From contig NC_092581.1 in NCBI RefSeq assembly GCF_037975245.1, positions 9,244,303 to 9,308,302 of the forward strand: a stretch of DNA of 64,000 nucleotides. The letters are read 5' to 3'. The notes below the pieces were generated by a model. That model worked only from the letters and a program-made list of their open reading frames with translations, did not search any database and had not been told where the DNA came from. Source of the stretch: Apostichopus japonicus (Eukaryota > Echinodermata > Holothuroidea > Aspidochirotida > Stichopodidae). The first letter of the stretch is position 1; the number at the start of each line of letters is the position of its first letter. Positions 49,401 to 61,400 of the stretch are shown one piece after another. A program made the translations under genes and the position numbers.

Positions 49401-52400
49401 ATATCTCCGGATAGTTAAATCTGTCACTTCCTCTTCCTCGTTGGCTGAAATGTTTTCCTCTATTGAAGGACGAATACAAAAGCATTGAGAATGTGAACAT
49501 CAATGTTAAAATACCGGGCACTTTTTTCGCAGAGTCTGTAAATCACTGAACTGCTTTTACCCACAGGACAACCCTTATTTATTAGAAAATTAATGTAGTT
49601 GTCAGTAAAAAAGAAAAATCAAATTTATTCAAGTGTTTTGAAATTCCAAATCCAGGTTCTTGCAGATTTTTAGTATTCTTGAGTTAGACTTATCCAAGGG
49701 AGGGGATGGGGAGGGGGGAGGGGTGGGGTTCGACTATATTACTATTGAAATAATTTCTTCCTGAGGGGTACCTCATAACCACAGAGCATCTTTCTTTTCA
49801 GTTATTTTGTTATCTTCCTATTTTAGTTTGTCAACATTACTTACTGGTGCACTCTTTTTATTTCAGCATCATGGCCAGCAGTCTCTTTGAATCTATTTCT
49901 GAGTTTCTGGAAAATGACTTGGATATAATTTGCAATCAGTTCCAAGACAGCCAGTTATTGGATGACAGGTATTACAATATATCTTACTTATTTTAGTGTT
50001 ATAGGTGTAAAAACTTAACTTCACCGCTTGGTATGTTGTTCGCGCTCAGGTGTGATTCCGTAAAGCTGCCTATTCAGTTTGTCCATTCATACCTATAATA
50101 CTTTTGGTGTAATCAACAGAAAGAAGAGAATATGGAATAACAGTATCTTCTCCTCTCGTTTACAAATTATGAGACAATCATGGGACTCATGGATCACACC
50201 TATTTGCACCCCTAAGTGACCCCCCCCCACCCCTCTGCTTACCTATCCCATTCCATGTCTCTCTATGTGTTACTAGAAATTGCTGCCAAAATTTCAAATG
50301 GAAATTTTTTGATGACATCAGTGGAAAAAGTACTCCCAGGACTATGGGCTCATCTTTTGCTCCAAAGTGACAAGATCACTGGTGGTTTCATTTTCAAATT
50401 AATTTAATTCCTACTTGCCTTTTTCAAGGTTTTCCTTATAATTTTCAGTTTCGTCAGTCACTGGTATATCATCATAATTATTTAGTTTGGCTTACTGAAT
50501 TTAGATGTGGGTTTTGGTCATATCATGTGCAGTATTTAAGAAATATTTGACCATTGATGTAACCGATCGGACGTCCGTCGTTATTGTTACAGCAACGTGG
50601 AGAAGCAAAGCCGTCGGAATCTGAGAAAGTTGGTCATCGAGATCAGGGACAGGTTATCTAAAGCGCTGAGCTTCTCAAAGATGTTTATACGGGTAAATTC
50701 ACGGAGATCGCAGCGATATCTCTGTGTGGTCTTTCTTATATACTATTGTTCACTATACTGAATTTACTACAAGTATGCAAGTAACTACAGATTGTGTTTC
50801 CCCGGTAGAAATTCATCAGTTGTTAAACATATCCTCATATTTGACTGAGAATAGCACATGTAGAACAATTTTGAAACATTTAAATTGACGGTAAAGTAAG
50901 TGCATTGAATGGTAGTGTCATGATGGATCATTGCAATGCTTGGCTCTTGGATGAAATCCTATAAGTACATCTCTTGGATAGCATACTTGGAAGGACATGC
51001 AAGTGTCTGTCAATTTTCAAACTGTCATGTTTGGTTGCATTTATCTGGCCACAAGTGGATTGCAATTGTATAAGTAGAGTAGTAAGTTCACTATCTTTAT
51101 TAGTCTATAACTATATGTTACTCTATGACGATCGTTGTTAGTCTATAACTATCTGTAACTCTGTAACGATCTTTATTAGTCTATATATATCCATACAAAG
51201 CAGCCATTGAGTCTATTACATACATAGTTTATGAAAGTAGGTAGAAAGGAAGGTTTGAATGTTCTCTGTCAGTCAGTTGGGGCAGTGCTATTACCACTCT
51301 ATACTGTCCTCCCATATCATGCTCCACAACACTCCTACTGACAGTATGAAACAGTTCCTAGCCTCTATCTGAGACTGAAAGAAACTCTGATACTCATACT
51401 GTCAGTTTCAGTGCTCTGAAGCATGACATGCCAGTACAGTTTTTAAATTTATTGCCCCCCCCCCCCAACTGGGTTAGTTCTGTTACATGCAGAATCCATA
51501 TTCGTGACCAATTTGTTTACAGATGTATAAGTTCTTGCCCTCAAGTACTTATTGATCAGGATTTGACTTTGGTTTCTTATTATTACACCAGGATCTGGAA
51601 ATAGCTGCCGAATTCCAGTGTACAGGGTCAGAAGATTGTTTACTAGCCGCTCTTCACAACTCAGGACATGTCAGGGTAATTTTCAGATTTCTTTTTTTCT
51701 GGTTTTACTGCCCACCTTCTTTGCCTTGTTGTAATTGTAACTGTTAGCACTAATACAGGGAGCTTTGTTCATGGATTGGCACCAAAAGATCTCCTGTAGT
51801 GTTTCATTCATTTCTTCGTAAATATAATAACATGAAATTAGCAGATGAGGGAAAATCTAACAAAAGTTGTGTCATGATATTCAGTGGTAATGGATTCCCG
51901 CAAATAGTGTCAGAGTTTCTGACTGTCACATGTAGAAGATTGCACTTAATTAAAATGCAATTAAATAGTAAGGGATTCCCGCAAATAGTGTCAGAGTTTC
52001 TGACTGTCACATGTAGAAGATCGCACTAAATTAAAATGCAATTAAATAGTAAGGGATTCCCGCAAATAGTGTCAGAGTTTCTGACTGTCACATGTAGAAG
52101 ATTGCACTTAATTAAAATGCAATTAAATAGTAAGGGATTCCCGCAAATAGTGTCAGAGTTTCTGACTGTCACATGTAGAAGATTGCGCTTATTTAAAATG
52201 CAATTAAATAGTAAGGGATTCCCGCAAATAGTGTCAGAGTTTCTGACTGTCACATGTAGAAGATTGCGCTTAATTAAAATGCAATTAAATAGTAAGGGAT
52301 TCCCGCAAATAGTGTCATAGTTTCTGACTGTCACACATGTAGAAGATTGCGCTTTATTAAAATGCAATTAAATAGTAAGGGATTCCCGCAAATAGTGTCA

Positions 52401-55400
52401 GAGTTTCTGACTGTCACACATGTAGAAGATTGCGCTTAATTAAAATGCAATTAAATAGTAAGGGATTCCCGCAAATAGTGTCATAGTTTCTGACTGTCAC
52501 ATGTAGAAGATTGCGCTTTATTAAAATGCAATTAAATAGTAAGGGATTCCTGCAAATAGTGTCAGAGTTTCTGACTGTCACATGTAGAAGATTGCGCTTA
52601 ATTAAAATGCAATTAAATAGTAAGGGATTCCAGCAAATAGTGTCAGAGTTTCTGACTGTCACATGTAGAAGATTGCACTTAATTAAAATGCAATTAAATA
52701 GTAAGGGATTCCCGCAAATAGTGTCAGAGTTTCTGACTGTCACACATGTAGAAGATTGCACTTAATTAAAATGCAATTAAATAGTAAGGGATTCCCGCAA
52801 ATAGTGTCAGAGTTTCTGACTGTCACATGTAGAAGATTGCACTTAATTAAAATGAAATTAAATAGTAAGGGATTCCCGCAAATAGTGTCATAGTTTCTGA
52901 CTGTCACATGTAGAAGATTGCACTTAATTAAAATGCAATTAAATAGTAAGGGATTCCCGCAAATAGTGTCAGAGTTTCTGACTGTCACATGTAGAAGATT
53001 GCACTTACGGTAATAAAATGCAATTATTTCACGGTTTGAAAGATTCACAGATGTTACTCTACCTTAGAAAATTTCTAACTTGCCTTGAGGTAGTCTCTGT
53101 AGTTTGTTCAGGAATATTGTTTTCCTCCTTAAGCTCTTGTAAAATTAGCTTTAAACTATTAACACCGGTGTCCACTGACGTGTCAATAGGTGAAACATTT
53201 AGTACTTAATGGTTTACTAGAGCAATCAGAAGAAACCATGAAATCTCTAAATTGTGCACTTTTAGTTGAAACCTCCTCGCTTTAGACTTTCAGTTCTATC
53301 ATTTTGGTGACATCATCAGGCTTAACTTTCATTATAAAGATACTTGGCTGCAGCTCATAGTTGCACACCCCATTGTTGTGGTTCCGGGTTATTCCCACGT
53401 TGTGTACGTTGGAATAACTTTCATGTTCTCAATATTTGATAAGTACCCAATCATGATTGATGCAGCATAGTGAGCTAATTACATTCATTTTATGTAACAG
53501 TGATCAAGTTTTTGTTTCAAGTAATCATGCTCTTGAACATAAAAAAAAAATGAAAAAGTTGTGTCCAAATTTAGTTATTTGGTTTTGAGTGGTTTACTGA
53601 GCAATCGCAAGAAATACTAGATCTCTATCGTACAATTTTTATTCACAACCTCCTCGCTTTAGACTTTCAGTTATATCAGTTTGGTGTCATCATCACACTT
53701 AACTTTAAAGGTGAAGAATCTTGGCTGCAGCTCATAGTTTCACGACATTGTTGTGGTTACGGGTAGTTGCACGTGCAAGCATGTTGCATTAACTTTCATG
53801 TTCCTTTCATATAAAGTACCGAGTCATTGCTACAGCATTAGTGAGCTGACTACACACTTTTTATTACATAGTGATCAAGTTTCTGTTTCAAGTAGCTGTG
53901 ATTTTGAAAATGTAGCAAAAGTTAGGTACATATTTTGTTATTTGGGTTTTGAATAGCTTACGAAAGTGATACAGAAATTGTGGTGGAACCTGAAGTTTTT
54001 ATCCACTGAGTGTTTAAAGTTCTTGATTTGTAACTTGGTTGAATGGTGGAACCTGTAGTTCTAATCCTCTGAGTGTTCGAAGTTCTTGATTTGTCGGTTT
54101 TATCCACTGAGTGTTTTAAGTTCTTGATTTGTGAGGTTGAATGGTGGAACCTGTAGTTTTAGTCCACTGAGTGTTTAAAGTTCTTGATTTGTGAGGTTGA
54201 ATGGTGGTACCTGTAATTTTAATCCTCTGAGTGTTTAAAGTTCTTGATTTGTGTGGTTGAATGGCGGAACCTGTTGTTTTTATCTAATGAGTGTTTAAAA
54301 TTCTTAATTTGTGAGGTTCAATGGTGGAACCTGTAGTTTTTATCCACTGAGTGTTTACAATTCTTGATTTGTGAGGTTGAATGGTGGAACTTGTAGTTTT
54401 ATTCACTGAGTGTTTAACTACATTGTAATCTTAAATTGTAACTGGTAAAAAGACATTCAAGCTACCTACTCAATGGGTATTTGTCCCTCATAGCATCAAG
54501 GATAGCATTATGTGTGTTTACTTTAATTGTAACAGGTAAAGACAGTTGAACTGCCTGCTCATTGGGTGTTTGTACCCGGTAGCATCAAGGCTAGCTCCGA
54601 GGTCATTCATTCGTTACTTGATGACCTCTGTAGTCATGAGGGAAGAGTCGATTCTCCTCAAGCTGCCATTTCAGATGGGTACATCCTCCTCATGAAAGCT
54701 CCGGAAAACAGAGAAAAGTGGATCGGAGAAGAGATCGAAGTCATTCTGAACGTTGAAGTCACCATTCAACTTTCAGACATTCAGGTGAGTAATGATGTTT
54801 TAGAATAACAATGCTGTTTTGTTCCTTTGATGTGAAAGAATTTCAAATTTGTTTCTTTTTGTCATGAAAGTAACTCATTTGTGTTGATCGTCGGGAGGCC
54901 ATTGTGAAAAGATACATGAGTGGAATCATGCATTATTATTATCATTATTTTAGGTTTACAGTCTTGTTCAAGGCCAAGGCCCTCTCACACGACTTTACAA
55001 CTTAACCCGGGTCATTGGTAACTTGTCACACCTACAAACCAAAGTGTGCTCAATTCAAACAATCTCTCGTGGGGCATCACAGTGCACCACAACCACGTGT
55101 CCCCCAGGGGACTTCCCATAGGGTGCAGCCACAAACCGGCGCACTCAACTATATTTACCAGTTACCTCGCACGTCCCCATTTATAAACCTGTGTGAAGAG
55201 AGGCAATGGAGATAAAGTTCCTTGCCCATGGACACAACATAAAGATCTGTCCAGGACTCGAACCATTATCCTTGGATCACAAGTCCGGTGCCTTAGCCAA
55301 TTGGCCACCACGCTCCCATTAAGGCCATCCTGCAAGAAAACAGGAAAATCTTAGTAGGCACATTTGCTTTGCATTTTGCCCAGTATGTATGTGCAGTTGA

Positions 55401-58400
55401 GACATACTTCAAAAGGAGCTGAGCATTTTTTGGGGTTTTATTTTTGGTCTAACAGTTTGCTGCAATTTTGCCACACCTTCTGAAATCGTACTCAAAGTAA
55501 GGTAGTTGCAGTTGATCAAAACTAAGACACCTTCCACACCTCTCTCCCTGAATTAATGATAAATTATAACGAGTAACTATTTGTATAAAACAATTGACTT
55601 AACGTAGACTCTTCTCTCTAATCGATGTTAACCACATGCAAATACAGAAACCGGAAAGTTTTAAAGTTTTGACAGTCCTTTTCTCCATATGATTCAAAAG
55701 TTGAAAAAGAGCAAAGAAATATATGGCAAGAAAGGGATACAAATCAGTGTCCTCTGGGTCGCGACCCCAGCACTTTACCGACTGAGCTATCCAGGCCTTT
55801 AGTTGGCAGCGATCCATATATATTTCTTTGCTGGGGGCGCTAGTCAGAACCACAGTACCTTCCAAACCGTGTAACCAGGGATCACACACCAGTTACATTT
55901 AATAAAACCCAGAAAGCATCAGGAAAGGGATTTCTGTCGTTCTTTAAGCGATGTAAGAGTTGTCAGCCGAGCCTGTGTACTGAATTGTCTGGAATTTTAT
56001 AACACTAGGATATTTTGACTCTAGGATAATCGTATTTCCATGCAGGTTAACAGCATCCTCTTAGTAGTGAACCATTCATCACTCTTACTAGACCAGAGAC
56101 GGATCTTCAAGAAAGCCGTGGGAGACGTCATAAACCTAGTGAATGAAAACACATCAAGTCATGCCACGATAGCTCAGACGCTGCAACAACTGAAGGTAAG
56201 TGAAAACCAACGTAAAGTCAACACCGATAACAGAAGATCGGGTTGTGTGGACTGCAAGCAGTGTAAAAGGCTTTTACATTGTTTTATGAATGTTTTACTT
56301 TGACTCATATTTGTTGGGGTAACGCTCTGTATGTACAGTTGGTCAGATTTAGTGACAAAGAATCGTGCTATTGCTCGAACGTTTAGGGATTAAAATGAAC
56401 GGTTTTGTCAGAAAGTGCAGATGGCTAAATGTGGTTTGAATCTTTGTATCTTTGTTTAATTGTGTTTATTTAAAAGATTCAATAAGCATAGAGCTACTTA
56501 CATGGAACTAACAGTGATGGGGAAATCTGTCCAGGTAGGGACTGCTTCAGTACTGATCCAGATGGAATGTGGGAGGAGTAGGGATGCGGCGTGGGCAGGA
56601 GGGAATCAGTTGGTACTGAAAAAGTTTCAGTTGTTCTCTCAAAAGGAGTGTCTTTAAAACTTGGACGGTTGAGGGAGGTTGAGTAGGCTCACCTCTGAAT
56701 CTAAAAGTTTGTGTTACAAATTTGATTTGCTTATGATTAGCGTAACTGTTCCTAAAATTAGCCTCTCCTTTTGTATCCACATTTAGCATGGCCACCTGCA
56801 TAAATTAATATCAAGACTCCAGTTGTCATCTAACTGCCCCTCTCAACCCCGCCCCCCCCCCCTCCATCACAAAATTGTACTATGTAAAGTATAAAAATTG
56901 TCCACTTAAGTAACCGCTGTTTAACTCTACACATTGTCCACTTAAGTAACCGCTGTTTAACTCTACACATTTCCCTTGTCCTCTCTCCAGTCGAATGCCC
57001 TGAATATGTGCAGCGGGGTAACGAAAGCCATCTCGAGGGCTGAGCAGAATTGTGTCCCTCTCGACGGCTCCCACGTGGTCATGAAGGACACCCTCGATCT
57101 GTTTTACTCTGTCGGATTCGAGTACCACAAGGAGGTGGAGCGACTCCTCTCTGGCAACGAGAAATCCCGACACGCAGAGTGTATCCTGGTCCTGGCCGAG
57201 CAGTGGATCACGTACGTCCTGGAAAAATGCGAGAGGGGTCGGGGCAAGCGGCCCCGCTGGGCAAACCAAGGGCTGGATTTTCTCATCTTGGTCCTTGATC
57301 CTCAGAAAGTTGCATCTCTTGAAGACGACGAGTACCAAACCTTGAAGAACAAGATTTCCACGTGCATCAACCACGTGATTGGAGGTCCAGATTCCCGACC
57401 GGCCAGTCCCACCGAGGTAACGGCAGAGTTTGGCAGACCCTCCCGGAGCATCTCAAAGTCATCCCGGACGTCCGAGTGTTCCCTCTCTCCCGTTCCGACC
57501 AAAGAGAATCTCAGTCGAACTAACAGTACAGATCTGGAGAAGCTGCAGTTCGGGCAGTTCCTTCAGCCGATCCCGGTGACCCCCGACTGTTCCCCAAAGT
57601 GTACCAAGCTGAACATCAAATCGGGGAGACGCTGTCGAAACATTCAAGCGAAACTTCAGGAGATGGAACGAAAGCGGAACCAGAAGCTCCGGGAGAAGAA
57701 GCACATCGGTGTGGTGAGGGAAGATACAGCACCCAGCCCTGTCATCAGTATTAGCTGTAAGAAGGTGACCTTCAAATGGCAGAGAGGTTTCAAGATCGGT
57801 GAAGGACAGTTCGGTACCGTGGTGTACTCCTGCATCAACATGGACACCGGTGAAACCTTGGCTGTCAAAGAGGTGCGTTTTTTGTCAGATGAATGCAATT
57901 ATTGATTGTTTCACTGCTGGGTTTATGTTTGGTCCTCGATGTGATGTGACTGTTTTGAGGAACTAATTTTGCTAAGTTGTCTCCGACACCTGGCTGGTAG
58001 TAAATCAGTCTTACCATCATCCAACAGAAATAAATATTATCCTTTAAGCAAAAAGTGAGTGTCACCTATTGATAGTCATCCATGGACAAATATAATCTCC
58101 AATTAATCAGACTGTGACTTTGTCTTCGACACAAGCTATCCATACTTTTAGGTTAACATTGCATGCTGTTATAAATAAATATGTGTGTTCCTGCGTCTCT
58201 GTGAGAACGGATGGAAAAGGAGAAAGTGTCGTTATTAATTTGGTAGTTTTAGCCAGCTTGTGTGAAAACAAGTTGCTTTAGAACAGGGGTGGGCAACCTT
58301 TTAGAATGAATAAGCCAGATATAAGGAGTGAAAAAATGGCTGGGCTGCACCTAACCAACAACCTGCTGCTGATTTCAAACCTTTGATTCTGAGGACGTTC

Positions 58401-61400
58401 AAGCAATAGGTGTGTGTACTTAATCTGTATTCACAAAAACATGATGTCAATGCAGTACAGTTGATAATTAATGGGGATAATAGGCCTACCTGACAGCATC
58501 ATTAGTGCCGATAAATTCTAAGCAGCTAGCTTGTTTCTTGTGATGATGTAAAATAGATTGATTTTTCCTTTTTCTTGAAACATCTCAAGGGTCGCAAAAA
58601 AAATCACTGGCAGGCCGCATGTGGTCCGCGGGCCGTAGGTTGCCCACCCCAGCTTTAGAACAATGTTAGAATTTCTACGAGTGACTAAGAGACATATTTT
58701 GGCTCTGATGTCTCTGTGAAGTAAGCAAATGTCATTCAATGATGCAAAGAAAGTGGCTTTTGGAAAACCTATGGAGATGTGATGTTAAAATCAAGAACTT
58801 GAATAGATTGTTGACAGGTGATTGATGCATTGTGAGGGAGAAGTGAAAAGTAGAAAAGAAGAGAAAAGTACAGGACAATGTTCAAACTTTTTGAATGGAG
58901 AATGTGAGAAGGGAATTTACCATATAATTATCATTTGTGTATCAGAATGCAACTAGTTGCTTTACACACAGACTGACAGCCAGATGGATGGAAATGTCTA
59001 ATCAAAATCTGGGTTATACCTAGCAAGACACCAAAGTTTCAAGCAAGTACTAAATAATGGTATTTCACATCGTTAACAAGTTTAATTGCTTTCAAAAGTT
59101 CAGATGGTTCATATTTTTTTTCATTTTGGGTTTGTTTCTGTTTTCTTTTTCTATATAGATAAGATTCCAACGGAACGATCAGAGTGTGATTAAAAATATC
59201 GCCGACGAGATTCATTATCTCGAGGGAATAAGTCATCCAAATCTTGTACGGTATTATGGAGTGGAACTGCACAGAGTAAGTCAAGAACACAGATGTAACC
59301 ATCATTAAAGATATTTCTGGTTGCTGGATTCGATGATTTGATAAAATGCCAAAAACTTGTGTCAAAGCCACATCCTCATAGGCATTTGTAAAAAAAAATT
59401 TTTTTTAAAAATTGGAGCAATGCAGCTGGCAATTTTTGGTGGTGGGGAGTGGTTTCTTCATATTTAAACTGTTCACAGAGTAAAATAAATAATATTCATA
59501 AAAAAGGTGTGTTTTGATGAAATTTGTAGTTGAGAGAACATCGAGAAGCAAAAAGGTAAAAAAATATGTTTCTGAAGAAAATTTTGCTATGATGAAGTCA
59601 AAAAGCCCCTAATGGGATCCAGTTTTTTCAGTCAACCATTTCCCGAGTCAGTACCAAGATATTGAGAGGGTGGTGAAAATTTGCATTGTGGAATTTGTGT
59701 TGCTGTAACAAACGTTTGACAGTTTCTGCCCAAAAGGAGTATCCCTTAAAATTAGAATTATAGCAACAAAAAAATTAGCTGTTCATACAATGCTTTGAAA
59801 AGGTTTACTATAATAAAAATATGCAACTTCTCTTCTTGGAGTTTTCATAGTTATTCTCTACATGATAAATATGCCATTTTATCCAAGCTTTAAGCACTTT
59901 ATACATCATTAATATTTATATATTCTACTTGCTCTTCATTAACAACAGAGGATGGTCTCAATGAAAGATCTTTTAAAGATCAGAACTATCATTCAAAACT
60001 TCAAAGTTCACTTATTTATTTAAACCATCACACACTACTACTGTACCTCAAAATGTGTCACTACTAGAGCTCATCATATTTAATAATCCACTGATCAGTC
60101 AGGATTGACTGTTAGTGAAAGTTTGGAGCTTGATCTTCCTTTCATTTTTGCTTTTTGAACAAGTTCAAGGGTCATTTGACATTATCTAATATGTTCAAGT
60201 TTTTAATATGTATGGGGTTGATATCAATTACATTTTGTCTTTGTTATACTTGCTATCATTTGGACAAACCTCACTAGATTTTGCAGGTTGTCAACGGAAG
60301 AGAAAGAAACGGAACTTTCGCTGTCTCTTTAAACGAGAACATGATTTTCTGTATTTTCACAGGAAGAAATGTTGGTTTTCATGGAGTATTGTGATGAGGG
60401 AACCATCGCAGAGGCTGCCAAAAATGGACTTCCTGAAGGATTAATAAGACAGTATACTAAAGAAATATGCACTGCCATTAGTGTTCTACACCAAAATAAC
60501 ATCATACATAGAGATATCAAAGGTAAGCCATTATCTAGCAAACATTGGATGGACAGAACCACTAGTGATAACATCGTAAGCAAAGAGTGATAACATCGTA
60601 AGCAAAGATAACAAAGGTATGCATTATCAAGCACACACAGGGACAGAACCACTAGTGTGCTAAACAGTGATAACACCGTAAGCAAGATATCAAAGGTAAG
60701 CATTATCAAGCAAACACTGTACGGTCAGAACCACTAGTGTGCTAAAGAGTGATAACATCGTAAGCAAAGGTATCAAATTTAAGCATTATCAAGCAAACAC
60801 TGTACGGTCAGAACCACTAGTGTGCTAAACAGTGATAACATCGTAAGCAAAGATATCAAAGGTAAGCAAACACTGTATGGTCAGAACCACTAGTGTGCTA
60901 AACAGTGATAACATCGTAAGCAAAGGTATCAAAGGTAAGCATTATCAAGCAAACACTGGGACAGAACCACTAGTGTGCTAAACAGTGATAACATCGTAAG
61001 CAAAGATAGCAAAGGTAAGCAAACACTGTATGGTCAGAACCACTAGTGTGCTAAACAGTGATTACATCGTAAGCAAAGATAGCAAAGGTAGGCATTATCA
61101 AGCAAACACTGGACGGTCAGAACCACTAGTGTGCTAAACAGTGATAACATCGTAAGCAAAGATAACAAAGGTAAGCATGATCAAGCAAACACTGTACGGT
61201 CAGAACCACTATTGTGCTGAACAGTGATAACATCGTAAGCAAAGGTAACAAAGGTAAGCATCATCAAGCAAACATTGGACGGTCAGAACCACTAATGTGC
61301 TAAACAGTGATAACATCGTAAGCAATGATGACAAAGGTTGGCAGTATCTGCTTTGCACAAGACTAAGCTCAGTGATACTGGAGGCATTACTAACCTCATT

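Noticed and set aside
51890-53015. CRISPR-like regular repeat
   Set aside because: Contiguous 81-bp tandem units without unique spacers, in an animal intron.
51799-53048. Long open frames on both strands in MAP3K4 intron 8
   Set aside because: They are the translation of an 81-bp tandem unit (27-residue repeat) in an intron, open on both strands because of the period.
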